From the NCBI GenBank assembly GCA_009760855.2, contig WPIO01000025.1:3355001-3397500 (forward strand): a stretch of DNA of 42,500 nucleotides, in the 5' to 3' direction. Under the pieces are notes generated by a model. That model did not search any database. It was given only the letters and a program-made list of their open reading frames with translations, and had not been told where the DNA came from. The position numbers were made by a program, and so were the translations under genes. How positions within the stretch are numbered: position 1 is the first letter of the stretch; every line of letters starts with the position of its first letter. Below, in pieces: positions 14,829 through 25,744 of this stretch. Source of the stretch: Cristatella mucedo (Eukaryota; Bryozoa; Phylactolaemata; Cristatellidae).

Positions 14829-14927
14829 CTCCAACCTGGTCGCATCCAGCACGACGAGCGTCGAGTCGCTTAGCACGAGCAGGTGCCTGGTCAGGCTCAC
14901 GGGCAGCAGCTGCTCGACCGGCTTGCG
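14829..14927 (-). CDS. Candidate exon of a CNH-domain protein (VPS39/TGFBRAP1-like)
   Basis: Minus strand: acceptor 'gtgctcgctgcag', then 33 codons in phase 0, then donor GAG/gtaggc. The peptide starts RKPVEQLLPVSLTRH and continues LLVLSDSTLVVLDATRLE. The pattern 'K-P-V-x-Q-L ... LLVLSD-TL-V-D---LE' is the beta-strand signature of the citron-homology (CNH) beta-propeller found at the N-terminus of VPS39 and TGFBRAP1, which tether endosomes and lysosomes in HOPS/CORVET. Other CNH proteins (for example MAP4K-type kinases) have a similar strand. I could not find convincing flanking exons, so this may be a lone exon of a gene extending through 12-18 kb, or a pseudo-exon. The assignment is from family knowledge, not a search. 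Confidence 0.42.
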
Positions 14928-15083
14928 CTGCAGCGAGCACAACAGAGCAGAGTGTCAGCTGATCGGCCCAACCCCCTCCAACGGCAGCCATTCGAAGGCG
15001 CCGGAAGCTAACAGCCGGCTGTGGCCGCTGAGGCAGCAAAGCGGCCGAAATTAGGATGCTGATAATGGCGATGGTGACAGACA

Positions 15084-15106
15084 TCATCATCATCATCATC
15101 ATCGTG
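15084..15106. repeat. (CAT)n short array
   Basis: About seven CAT units (poly-Met on the minus strand). Simple sequence. Confidence 0.9.
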
Positions 15107-15350
15107 GAAGACGTTGCATTAGTTATCGGAAATAATAGCGTACAGCGTATATAATATCTTCGATAATAGTGTACGGGGCATCGGCGTGTTGCAATCGAGC
15201 TGGGGGTGAACAAGACTCGTCATTCTCATCGTCATCGTCTCTTTCTTTTTCGAGGCAAGCAGGCAGCGCAACTAGAAATCAGCATCAGATAAAGACATCG
15301 GACAAAAAGGCGGACTGGAAACAACAGTGAGGCTCGATTCCAGCAAGCGC

Positions 15351-15401
15351 TTTAACAAGCGTATTACTTTAACAAGCGTATTACTATTATTATTATTATT
15401 A
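15351..15401. repeat. 17-bp tandem duplication plus (ATT)n
   Basis: The unit 'tttaacaagcgtattac' occurs twice in a row (15351-15367 and 15368-15384), followed directly by a short ATT array. A slippage-type duplication. Confidence 0.9.
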
Positions 15402-15617
15402 AATTATAAGCTAATGCCACAGCAGCCATCGCGAGGCGGATGAAGTGGATGCAAGAGGTGACTGCGTGCCTCGTCCAAGATGTGTCTCTAATCTAGTTCT
15501 TTCTAGTATCTCGGTAGGTTGCATTAAAGCCATGCACAAAGCAGGTAAGGGTTGCGCTCGGGTCACCAAGACATAGTAGCTGCCGAGTGACACTCGCAAA
15601 GTCCTGGCTCCCGGTAA

Positions 15618-15661
15618 AGCACAACAGGCTGGCATTAAAAGCCTAGCACAACAGGCTGGCA
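15618..15661. repeat. Short direct repeat, 17 bp
   Basis: 'agcacaacaggctggca' occurs at 15618-15634 and again at 15645-15661, separated by 10 bp. Confidence 0.85.
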
Positions 15662-17099
15662 AGACGTGATCACTCACTCGAGCTAATCCACGAGGCTCCA
15701 GGGGCCATACGATGGTTAAAATTAGTCGACTTATGGCAACTATTTGTCTCTCTTCCAGAAGCTAAGCACACTATGAAATTTGCATAAGACTACCAACAAC
15801 AGCGATAACAGCAGCTAGCAGGCCGAAAGCCTGAGGTCACTGTGCCATGCCTGGAAGTGCTTTTGAGTAACACTGCTGCGGGCCAACTGAAGCCGATCGC
15901 ACCCTCGGCAATGTGTACACGTTCGCACACACACGTATCATTGTTATCAACAAGAACACGGGCAGTATGGCAGCATGGGGGGCAGCCAGCTGCACGCTGA
16001 CCGCTGCATCTACCGAAGCATTGATGCACTTGGAGGCACACAGGTGACAGTCGAATAAGCTGCGTCCCTCTGGCTTCGAGCTGCCACGAGAATCGACACC
16101 TTCCACTGTCCTTCGGCCAACAGTGTAGTGAAGTACGGTACTATAAACGAGCAGAAGAAATTAGAATGCAAGTAACAACCGATACAGATACCACGCTGCA
16201 GTTAAATCAAGCAGAATCTCAACAGCATGCACTCGGGAAAAAAGCAAGTCTGAAATAAGACAGGTATCCCAACAGTTAATTTGAACGTCTGCTCAATGGC
16301 TGGACTAGACTGGACGATGATGTGACATTGCCATTCGAGTCTATAGCCACTCTGGAGCACGTGTGAGGTCATTGGCCATCAGAAATGCTTCTAAAAGGAT
16401 GCTAGTGCCGCTAGCCAACATGGCATCGATCTCAGTCAAATCACGTGGAATCGAACCAGGGAAGCTTTCATGCAGCTGATGTTTCGCAGAGTAAGAGTGC
16501 ACTCAGCCAAAGTCACCAGGCAAAAGAGAGCAGCATGTGACTTCCGGTGCTCCACAAAACCACAGGTCAGCACACTACCAGTCAGCGCAGCATACTCGGC
16601 TGGGTACGACAAAACCACGAGGTCGAGGCAATACTCCTGGCTTGTGCTCGTGGTACGGTACGTGATGGTTAGCAATCACAGTTCCTTTGATGGCTATAAA
16701 GAATAGTCGTGCAGCAGCCGGGAGAGCATGATTTACCCTATCCCTCCCCACTCTCAACAAACTACCCCGAGACAGCAAAGTCCACTATCTGGTCCGTCAA
16801 TACCTGTAACGAGCCCTGGATTGTCAGAGCGAGCAACCAGCACTGCCTCAACAATCCCCTGTTAGCTAGCATGGCTGGAGCAGTTTTGGACGTCAGCTGA
16901 AGGACAACAATGTTGATTCTTACTGGCATTAGGATTCACATTTCGACAGCACAGCAGCAAGCTTACTTGCAAGTTTATTTCTAAATATGTGTAGTGGCCG
17001 TCTACAGTGTGGGCAATGAAAAAGTAGCCTGCGCCTCTTGACGATAGAGCGACAGAAAGAACGAGCACGTAGGCTATCTTTCCAAAGCTTCATTGAATT

Positions 17100-17470
17100 A
17101 CCCGTCGATTACAAAAGGATGCTGAAAATAGCTTCACTTTCACGTCTATGCACTTCCAGGCACAAAGCAGCTTGTTTACTGATACTGCCTGCCGCTTGTC
17201 GACCACGTGGTGTAGCAGATAATGCTCGTGTAAAGTTTTCCTTTAGTTTATCCAGGGTTTGCAATAATTGGCATATAACACTTGCTTCACATTTCCGAAT
17301 AGATAAAAAGAGCGTGTAAACAAGTCCGGGCGCATCGTGGCTGCAGCTCCCCTTGCTCTCAAGTTCACTCCTACGCAGGGCAGTTCATGAACTCGAGTCA
17401 TTGAGTGACAGGAGGTATGGCTTGTGGCCCCATCCTGCTGGAAAATGCAGTACATTCTCTCCTTTGACGT
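17100..17470 (-). pseudogene. Remnant of a Tc1/mariner-superfamily (Tc3-like) transposase
   Basis: Minus strand: FQQDGATSHTSCHSM near 17450-17400 is the well-known block around the second catalytic Asp of these DDE transposases ('QQDGAxxH'). About 35 codons later comes RPDLFTRSFYLFG, corresponding to the family block SPDLxxxDFFLWG. A frameshift later, LDKLKENFTRALSA (near 17260-17215) matches the usual C-terminal 'LDxLKxNI' helix. The third catalytic Asp position appears as Ser (TRSF instead of xxDF). With that loss, the frameshift and no intact N-terminal half, the copy is dead. The whole element would cut and paste DNA; no terminal inverted repeats were identified. Start and end are approximate. 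Confidence 0.72.
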
Positions 17471-18528
17471 TGGTTTACCATACGACTGCTAAAAAATGCC
17501 CGGATAATCTGCGGCATTCACGGTTGATTAGAAAACAATTTGAAGCCAATATTTGCGTTGTTTGAGGGCGACTGCTTTTCCGTGATCGTGACCCTGTATT
17601 TAGCTCTTCCGCTGGCATGGCAGGATCCTGGCTTCCAAGGTCCCTAAATAGAGAGGATCTTCGACTCATTTCCCTGAGACAGTCAGCGTGTGAATGCAAA
17701 TGCACGGCATGTCTACGGCACACAGTCTGGACTCTTTCTCGAACTATCATCTCAAGCAGATGCCATGCCCCCCTCTCAAACGGTCAGCATCGTCTTCCAT
17801 CGTCACCCATCTTTATTTTCCATTGACGCCCCGAGTAACACAGCCCAACAGGACAGGCCGTATGCCCAGCTCAAAAAAGCACTGACTAATAAATAGAAAG
17901 CGCTCGAAGCTGCTACTGCTGCGGCGGCAGCAGGAGCGCTGTCAAGGGGAGCGAGAACTATTGCCCCGCACTCAAGCAGCTATCGAACCATCTCGACAGC
18001 ACGGCCCACCCGTGCACAGTGAGCGCACAAAGGAAGTCCATCGAGTGGCTGCCCGGACTCGTCAGCTTGCCGGGCAGCCACTTGGGCAGTCGTGACGGCC
18101 AGAGAGGTTGAAGCCGTGGATTCTGGGCCCTCGAGGTCCCAGCTGGTAAGAGGATTGAGTGGATTGACACCCGTCGGCAGCAAACAGGCTACCCACTGTG
18201 CTGGACGCGTCGGCAGGCAATGCCGAGGGTGTCGTCACCTGGCCAGTCAGGTTAGTGAAATGCATCCTGGCCGTGAGCAGGGGCCGCCGACGCTTCGAAC
18301 GGCACGAGCGCGACACCACACGGATCCGTCACGGCGCAAGCCTAGCTGATGATGGGCTCGACGAGGCAGGCTGGAAGCCAGTCGGCTATCTTTGCCACTC
18401 TCAGGCTAAAGTCGATTGCTGGCTGTTGCCTCTGTTGAATGTGAGCTGGACAGGTTTGGATCATAGGACGATAGAACGAGTCGGTTTGGTGCCTCTTGGC
18501 TAGGAGCAGGGTCATATATGCATAGATT
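17471..18528. other. Gene-free stretch
   Basis: About 1 kb. Overlapping frames of 60-100 codons on both strands near 17960-18500 reflect GC-richness. No domain or splice pair seen. Confidence 0.4.
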
Positions 18529-18615
18529 TAATAACAATAATTATTATAAAAAATAACAATACATGTGTACAGCGCTCTCAGAGAGCTTAATCTCTTTTTC
18601 GGCAAATTACATATG
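18529..18615 (-). mobile_element. Solo LINE 3' tail fragment
   Basis: TTAATAACAATAATTATT-like start followed by 'agcgctctcagagagctta' and 'atctctttttcggcaaatt', the reverse complement of the LINE 3' terminus. Only the last ~85 bp is present. Confidence 0.75.
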
Positions 18616-18737
18616 TATCGAGCCACTTTGCCAACACCAGGCCCCCAAGAAGATTTGTAGTCACTGAACAGCCAATAACAATTGACTCAATTAACAACTC
18701 CTGAGTAGTCTCCCTAATGCTGTTCCTTTCAAATCCT

Positions 18738-18890
18738 AAAATAAAATATACAATTAATTTGTATAGCACCCTAGGGGAATTTAATTTCTATTCAAGCACT
18801 TCACATGTGCCATGGGGCTCGAGCCCACGACCTCAGCCAGACCTTGGTCGGGGGGGGGGGAGCACCTTAACCACTGGGCTAAACCAGCCG
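18738..18890 (-). mobile_element. SINE family 1, copy 3
   Basis: Reverse complement of the SINE: 'tagcaccctaggggaattt' tail, 'gggctcgagcccacgacct' (B-box side) and 'ccactgggctaaaccagc' (A-box side). A run of ten G near 18851-18860 interrupts the tRNA-like part. Confidence 0.86.
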
Positions 18891-19009
18891 CAGGTACAGG
18901 AAAGTATAGAAAAAACCAGGTGAACTCGTATGCCTTAACTTCAAACCTAGTAAGTTCCAGTCAGGTTCTAAACACTCTACAATTATAAATTAGGAGTGTA
19001 TATAAACCT

Positions 19010-19130
19010 TATAATAATAAAGTATTTGTATAGTACCCTCAGAGAACTCGATCTCTTTCTAAGCACTTTACCTATGGTAAAAAGGGAGCATGGTCGAATA
19101 GTTAAAGGTAGCATGGTCAATGACAACTAG
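19010..19130 (-). mobile_element. Second LINE 3' tail, adjacent to the long copy
   Basis: 'ataataataaagtatttgta' then 'ccctcagagaactcgatct' and 'gggagcatggtcgaatag': the last ~120 bp of the LINE, in the same orientation as the long copy that starts at 19131. A 5'-truncated copy placed directly behind the long one's tail. Confidence 0.82.
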
Positions 19131-22100
19131 CATAATAACAATACATTTGATAAAGCACCCTTCGAGAACTCAATCTCTTTCTAAGTGCTTTACAATTGCT
19201 GCAAACGAAGTATGATCGAATGGTTAGTGGTAACATGCTCAATAAACAACAAGAATAACATGGTTAGGGGTGACATGCACAGGGTTAGCATGCAAGTGTG
19301 GTTAGTGACAGCGTGCAACAGTCTCAGAACGCATAAGCACATAAAGGACGAATCACAGGGACCCAACTAGATGCTATGATTAAAATAGATGTGTCTTTAG
19401 TTTCTTTTTAAATGTGGACGTCAGGAGATGTCGTGACACAAGTCTGAAGTGAGTTCCAGGCTTTGAGAGTATACGAACTAAAGGCATGGTCTCCAAAGGA
19501 TTTGAGGTTTCTACGTGTTAAACAGTTAGATTCCGAAAAGCAGTTGGTGCGATGCTTAGCCTGGTCGGGTAGTATATCTGACAGGTAGGCGGGAGCCAAA
19601 GAATGAAGAGACCTAAAAGTGCGTGACAAAACCTTGAAGTAGATGCGTTGCTTGACTGGTAGCCAGTGCAGGTCGGCAAGTAGTGGTGTGATGTGGCAAC
19701 TGCGATGCCCACAACAGACAAGCATAGCTGCAGAGTTGTGTACAAGCTGTAAGCACCTGAGTGCACATGCCGATAGACCAGCAAGCAGTGAGTTACAGAA
19801 GTCAAGACGGGATGTCACAAATGTGTGGACCAATTTATGTGTGGTATCCCTGTCGAAACAAGCCCGAATTTTAGCAATACTGCGTAGCTGAAAGTAGGCA
19901 GTCTTGACTGTGGAGCTGGTGTGGTTGTCTAATGAAAGGTCACTTTGGAACATGACACCTAGATTTCGTGCAGATTCAACAGGAGATATGCTGGCAGAGC
20001 TGATTTTGAGTGTTAGCCTTTCCACCATCTGAATCACACGTGGTGTGCTCATAACTAGTAAGTTGGTTTTGTCATCATTCAATTTAAGAAAATTTGCTGC
20101 CATCCGTGTTCAGATGTCATCTATACATACAGCAATGGAGTTGGAAGAATTGTACGTGCTCGAGGGCTGAGAGGGATCAAAGCAAAGGTACAACTGAGTG
20201 TCATCCGCATAGAAGAGAAAGGTTGTGCTTGGCTATCATATCGGCAAGAGGGAGAGTATAAACCGTGAAAAGAACTGGACCAAGCACGGAGCCCTGAGGT
20301 ACCCCATATTTCAGAGGTTCCCTGGATGATCTTTGTCCATTCACATCAATTCTCTAGAGTCTCCCACTGAGATAGGACTTGAACCCTTGCAGAGCAGTGC
20401 CAGTAATGCCCAGGTGTGACGAGAGGCACTCAAGAAGGACTTGGTCATCGACAGTATCAAAAGCTACCGAAAGATCAAGCAAAACAGGCAGAGGCACTCT
20501 CTCTACCTATGTCTGCATTCCTTAGTAGGTCGCTGTACACCCGAAGCAGTGCTGACTCTGTGGATGATTAGCTCTAAAATCAGACTGGAGCTAACTAGCA
20601 AGGTTTGAAGTTTCAATATAGTTCAGATGGTCTGCCACGACTCGTTCCAGTGTCTTTGATAGGAACGGTAGAAGGGAGACTGGACGGAAGTTGCTTAAGT
20701 TCTTTTGGTCCAGTGTTGCTTGCTTGAGTAGTGGCCTGACTACAGCTTTTTTGGAAGGTGCTGGGAAATTACCTGAGGTTAATGACATATTTATGATGTT
20801 AGTTATACATGGCAGCAGCAGATCAATGCATCGATGTGGCAGGACAGTGGGAATATGGTCCAAATGATTAGTTGTCTTCTTTGATTGGGATATAAACTTC
20901 ATGGCGAGGTCACTAGTGACCTGCTTGAATGTAGACATTGAGGTGCTGCGTGGAATTGAGGGACAGCGTTCCAGGGGGTGCTGCCTTCTTAGGATTGGAC
21001 TCCCTGATCTTGTCTATCTTATTGACAAAGAAGCTAGAGAAGCGATCAGCTAGATCATCACAGGGATCATTTGGTAAGGAGCTAACATGCGAGCGGTTGA
21101 GGAGATGGTTGATCGTCGACATCAGAATTTTTGGATTGTGCATCTGTGATTCAACAATATTTTTATAGATGGCCTTTGCTAGGATCAATTGTTACGATCT
21201 ACAGTAGTCCTCGTATGCCTGTTGATGGATAGTCAGTCCTGATCTTGTGTATGCTTTTTCAAGCATGTGCTTATTAGACCTAGCTAGTTTACTGTCTGTG
21301 GTAAACCATAGGCCGTCTGGGTGAGGGTGCACAGTGCACTTAGGGGTGCCAACTTGTCGAGCATGTCAGCTAGTGTCGTGTTGTAGCAAGCTACCAATGA
21401 TAACAGGTTAGAAGGGGGATTTAGCAGCTTAGGCAAAGCAGATATTCTCGCACGGACAGCATTGATGTCAAGGGTCTCGAGGTTTCGCGATTCACATGTG
21501 ATTTGAGATGAGGAGGATGGCACACATTGTAGACTGAATGAGATCTCCATGTGGTCAGATAAGCAGGATTTGGTAATAATTGGTGATGACAAAGTGCAGT
21601 TCTATGAGAAAATCTGGTCGAGTGTGTGCTCTTGGTGTGAGTAGGGCCATGCACATGAGCCACGAGAGACAATGTGTCAGCCAATGCACGAAATTCAGTG
21701 CTGAAGGCGTCAGATAAGTTATCAAAATGAATGTTGAAATTACCCATGAGGAAAGGTCAATTCCTTGCACATAGAATCGAAATGAGATCAGAGAAATCTG
21801 AGATAAAGGAGGACTTGATACCTGGTGGGCGATAGACTACTGCCATCATCGGTAGCCTGTTGTCGGGTGGAATCAAGACAATCGATTCGAAAGACTGCTT
21901 CGAGGGTACTGCAAATGGCTTGAAGTCGAATTTCGAGTGCATGATAATAGTAACTCCACCTCTAGTTTTGATCGATCTAGGGGTTTGAAGGAAGGAGAAA
22001 GCAGCCGGTGTAGCATCTTTAATTGTCAGGCAGTTTACATATTTTTAGCCAAGTTTCAGTCGAGGCGAGCATGTCAATACCTTTTTCAGAAATAAGGTTG

Positions 22101-22240
22101 CTCACTACTAGGGGTTTATTGCACATTGAGCAAGGATTCCAAAGACAAACGTTAAGTTGGGCCACCAGAGTTATAACAGGCCTGACGACCACTAAGTTAG
22201 AGAAGATTCACAGTGACGCTTGAGGGAGAACACACTGAGC
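19131..22240 (-). mobile_element. LINE copy E, longest CR1/L2-group non-LTR retrotransposon
   Basis: About 3.1 kb on the minus strand, the reference copy for the window. Order from its 5' side: apurinic/apyrimidinic-type endonuclease (about 22200-21290), linker (21190-20940), reverse transcriptase (about 20940-20130), CR1/L2-type C-terminal domain (about 20100-19410), 3' UTR and a TTATTG-rich end. There are no long terminal repeats. Homologous copies lie at 3725, 9693, 13729, 22519, 23050, 25745, 26979 and 37860, so one family colonised the region repeatedly. The 5' UTR or any ORF1 could not be delimited. Confidence 0.9.
19408..22223 (-). pseudogene. ORF2 of LINE E (endonuclease plus reverse transcriptase), broken
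   Basis: In a live element this multi-domain protein nicks the target DNA and primes reverse transcription of the element RNA there. Visible motifs: endonuclease 'MMAVVYRPP' near 21850 and 'MGNFNIHFDN' near 21747-21718; reverse transcriptase 'NFRPVSLLPFLSKTLERV' near 20710-20650, 'GVPQGSVLGP' near 20305-20277 and catalytic YADD at 20211-20200; C-terminal 'SRLDFCNSLLAG' and 'HITPLLADLHWLPV' near 19805-19660. It is interrupted by stops (for example just before 20103 and after 20591) and frameshifts (one directly before YADD), so it is non-functional. The C-terminal 231 codons (19408-20103) are still open. Confidence 0.88.
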
Positions 22241-22518
22241 GGTTCGAGACAATAGGCTAGGAATACCTAACGAGTGGCTACTCAGCTCGAAGCTCCCGCG
22301 TCTCAGCTGGTGGCCCCAGGGGGGGCACGGCGGCCCCTGGGCGCTTTTCTTGTGTTAATGCATAATTCACGAATCTTATAAACAGCAATAACATCTACGA
22401 ATGCATTTGAACTAAGATAACGAAGTGATCATAAGTAGGCATGATGATAACTGACATGCAGGTTACTAGCCACCGGCGAACCTAACGCCGCCGCCGATAT
22501 AGGAGACCCAGCAGCCCA
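22241..22518. other. Short unassigned stretch between two LINE copies
   Basis: May include the 5' UTR of LINE E, which would lie here on the minus strand, but I have no second full-length copy to compare. A G/C-rich patch at 22300-22350 contains a short palindromic stretch ('ggggggcacggcggcccc'). Confidence 0.35.
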
Positions 22519-23047
22519 TAACATGGCTAAAGGCGACATGCACCAGTTCAGCATGCAAAGATGATTAGTGGTTGCATGTATGGTCTCAGCACACATAAGC
22601 ACACAAAGAACGAATCACATTGACTCACTAAATGCAGTGATAAATAGATGTTTTAGCTTCTATCAAATATCAAGTCCATGGATGTCGTGATGCAAGTCGG
22701 AAGGGAGTTCCAGGCTTGGGGAGAATACGGCACGGTCTCCGAAGGATTTGAGGTATGTACGAGGTGTAACTAAACGATTCGATTCAGAAAAGCAGGTCGT
22801 ACGATGCTTAGCCTGGAGTGGGGTAGATCTGATAGGTAGGCAGGAGCCAAAGAATGAAGAGACCTACAAGTAAGTGACAGAACCTTGAAGTCGGTGTGCT
22901 GCTTGACTGGTAGCTAGTGCAGGTCGGCAAGAAGAGGTGCGATGTGGCAACTTCGACATAGACAGATAAGCCTAGCTATACAGAGATTTGCACCAGCTGT
23001 AAGCGCCTGATTGTACAGGTCGTTAGACCAGCAAGCGGAGAGTTACG
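22519..23047 (-). mobile_element. LINE copy F, truncated at both ends
   Basis: Minus-strand match to the C-terminal domain and proximal 3' UTR of the LINE. It lacks the last ~120 bp with the TTATT tail and stops at its 5' side within a few bases of the same consensus position as copy I (27654). It meets the plus-strand copy G head to head at about 23048. Confidence 0.85.
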
Positions 23048-23049
23048 AC

Positions 23050-23996
23050 CTTCTTGGGAACGCTGAGAGTCTCTCTGCTACTTCTCACTAGGAACTATCT
23101 CTAGTTATCGTTAATAATGATCCAACAATTGCCAAGCATAATATACACCTTAATTTGTATGCAGATGACACCTGTGCTTTGATCACTCCATGCCTTAAAG
23201 CATATCGAACTCTCTTAACTCCTTTGCAGCAGCCTGTATTGCTGACATTTGCACTTGGATGGCTGAAAACTTTGCCAAATTGAACTACGATAAAAATCAA
23301 CTTACTAGATATGGGTAAACCTAGTGTTAATAACAAATTGGATGGCCTAACCCTCAAAATAAGGCCAGGCCAGCATGTCTCATATAGCCACTGCAAGCAA
23401 TCTGGGTGTTTTGTTGCAAGTGAACTTTCACTAGATGGCCACATCAGCTCTACAGTCAAGTCAGCTTACTTTCAGTTATGCACCAAAGCAAAAATGTAGC
23501 CCTGCTTAGACAAGGATTCCACATCTAAGTAGATCTAAGTAATTCGACATCCTGTCTGGAGTTCTGTAACTCACTACTTGCAGGTCCTCCTACCGGTACA
23601 ATTAAGGGCTTACAGTTTGTGCAAAACTCTGAACCTAGGCTGGTCTGTCATAGATGCCGAAACTGCTACATTACATCCCATCTCAACCACCTGCACTGCC
23701 TCCCCATTAAGAAGGGCTCTTTCACTGCCTTGTAGGTCCCCTTATTCCTTTACTCCAGAATGCATACCAAAAATTCTTCTTTTTCATACTGCACACCACA
23801 CCAAACTCAAGTCTGGTGAATTTCCCTTTCCGCTTATGCACGCTGACACTGAGCATGCTATCAATAATTGACATGCTTCCTTTCCAGCATAAGTTAAGTG
23901 CCTAGAAAGAGATTTGGTTCTCTTAAAGTGCTACAAAATGTCTCATTATTGTTTGTAAGTATCGTTATTGCTATTATTCCTATTATCATTATTAGC
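23050..23996 (+). mobile_element. LINE copy G, 5'-truncated
   Basis: Plus strand, from just before the reverse transcriptase catalytic motif (LYADDT near 23155-23173) through the C-terminal domain to the 3' tail 'aagtgcctagaaagagatt' near 23896 and an ATT-rich end. Multiple stops and frameshifts. Head to head with copy F. Confidence 0.85.
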
Positions 23997-24436
23997 CAAG
24001 GCACTTAGACTAATGACTCCATCCTCATGAGTCACATGCAAACGAATGCTTCATTACACAAATCGGCCAGAATACCATGAAAGTAGAGCTTGCTCCCTTG
24101 CCATTGCTACAAACCAATATTTTTTTATATGCAGTGCACACGCATGCAGGCAAAGACTCCACGAGACTCGAGGCATGATGTGCTACTCGAGCGCCGTGGC
24201 CTCACAGCGGGAACCAGTGGCATGGCAAGTATTGCATGGAAAATCCGAATCAGACACAAACGACTGAAGAAGTCCAACAATCAGTGTTCCAACCACAGAC
24301 AGAGCTGCAGCATCTGTGTGGGCAGTTCAAACAGATGCTGCAGAATAAGTTCCCTCTTCGATGACTGGCTCTGTTAACAGCAGCCTCATGTTGCATAGCG
24401 GCAGAAGAGCTATAAGGGCCATCACTACTCCTTGCC
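23997..24436. other. Gene-free stretch
   Basis: About 440 bp, nothing recognised on either strand. Confidence 0.4.
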
Positions 24437-24522
24437 GTGGGCAATAAAGGATCGCCAACTGCGGACTCGAACACGCAACCTGCATCATGAAGAGCGGCAC
24501 CTTCCCTGGCCTAAGACCCAGG
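24437..24522 (-). mobile_element. SINE family 2, copy 3 (minus strand)
   Basis: Minus strand: 'aggtgccgctcttcatgat', 'gcgtgttcgagtccgcag' (B-box region) and 'ggcgatcctttattgccc'. It forms an inverted pair with the plus-strand copy that begins 26 bp further on. Confidence 0.8.
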
Positions 24523-24548
24523 TGGTAGCCTTCTCTGTCGGTACCCTT

Positions 24549-24634
24549 GGTTTCAGCCCAGGGATAAGGTGCTTGCTCTTCATACCCCAGATCGCGGGTT
24601 CGAATCCTGCAGTGGATGATCCTTTATTGCCCCC
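24549..24634 (+). mobile_element. SINE family 2, copy 4 (plus strand), intact B-box
   Basis: Plus strand: 'aaggtgcttgctcttcat', a perfect RNA polymerase III B-box GGTTCGAATCC at 24597-24607, and tail 'gatgatcctttattgcccc'. No cloverleaf with a proper acceptor stem can be drawn, so it is a SINE and not a tRNA gene. Confidence 0.8.
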
Positions 24635-24942
24635 CTACATGCAGTAGTGATAGCCGCTAAAGCTCTTCTACCGCTAAATAAATCAGCAGGCTGCTGAATC
24701 AGCTAACCTTGAACTTTTTTAATTTCCCCTAGACAATCCATTACTGGTGCAAAGCGCAAGCTGTGCCCAAGCTTAACAATTGGCACAGCGAGATAAGTTT
24801 AAAGAGCTGAGCCTTTTAAGAGGACTTAACCTTGGCCTTGCCGGGACCAGCCAATCACAGCAAAGGCCGTGAAGGGCGTGTCTATCCTTAAGGTGGACTG
24901 CAGCAGTGGACTGCTGTACTCATTCTCTGCTCACGAGCTGGA

Positions 24943-25110
24943 TGCTGGTTAGGCCCGTGGTTAACGTGCTTGCCTTTAACGACCAAGGTCAAGGTGTATG
25001 ATGACTGAGGTCTTGGGCTCGAGCCCACGGCAGAGGGGATGCGCCTGAATAGAGATTAAGTTCTCTTTGGATGTTATAGAAATTAATTATATTTATGTAA
25101 ATAAATGTAT
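24943..25110 (+). mobile_element. SINE family 1, copy 4
   Basis: tRNA-like head with 'ggcccgtggttaacgtgc' (A-box region) and 'gggctcgagcccacgg' (B-box, 25015-25030), then the LINE-like tail 'gagattaagttctcttt' and a TTAATTATATT end. The tail's 'agattaagttctct' is identical to that of LINE copy H at about 26913-26926. Confidence 0.88.
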
Positions 25111-25744
25111 ACAACAGGCTACTTATGGACACTACATAAATGCATGTGAAACTTAGTCGCGTGTGAGCAGAAGTTCTATAAACGAAAAACAAACTTCAGC
25201 GGATCAGTGGGTGGCCCAGTAAGAGCATCCAGGCTGAAGATCTCAATTTTACTTACTGGGAGCTAGTGTGGGCTACACAGCGGTTCGCCGTGCACTGGCA
25301 AATAAACATCACAGGCGCTTGCCTGCCCAGGTCAAGTGTTAGCAGAGTTTGCTGCCCAAGCGGGCATTCGTTGGGGCACCGAGCTCGGAGGGAACCTCTT
25401 GCTTAGCAGTGAGACACGACCACGACAGAACGGCACACTTCCAACGTTCGCTCTCACTGCACTACGACTAGGCGACTGTCAGAAGTGCGCGGGGTTTATT
25501 CTATGAAACTCAACCAGAGGTCTGGCTGGCTTTATTTCTCGTTCCATCGGCTCGTCATGGAAGCCTCGACTCTGCCTACAGCTCTGCATTCACGAATGCC
25601 TGAGATGAGTGGCAGTTGCCATCACAACGGCACCTCACTGCTGGACAGGCAACATCGTCCAACCTGTGGACAGACTACAACCAAGACATCAGCTTCTTCG
25701 TGCCTATTGCAAAAAGACTCGGGCCGAAACACCTCGGCAACAAA
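25111..25744. other. Gene-free stretch
   Basis: About 630 bp. A short plus-strand stretch near 25235-25295 reads like a much-degraded retroelement RNase H-like peptide (YWELVWATQRF), but this is too short to call. Otherwise nothing recognised. Confidence 0.35.

Larger units (their letters stand above)
14928..17099. other. No firm gene; possible intron of a minus-strand gene
   Basis: About 2.2 kb. If the CNH-like exon is real, this is upstream on its strand. Open frames at 15790-16106 and 16436-16675 (-) are of normal complexity but show no domain and no convincing splice pair. Small repeats are listed separately. Confidence 0.35.

Noticed and set aside
15084-15401. CRISPR-like short repeats
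   Set aside because: Only two-copy direct repeats and triplet arrays without regular spacers. The host is an animal, where CRISPR arrays are not expected.
24549-24634. Possible tRNA gene
   Set aside because: It has a perfect B-box, but no acceptor or anticodon stem pairs properly and the same sequence recurs as a dispersed repeat with a common tail.
25235-25330. RNase H-like peptide (YWELVWATQRF) of a retroelement
   Set aside because: Only about 20 residues, with stops nearby and no other domain of the same element around it.
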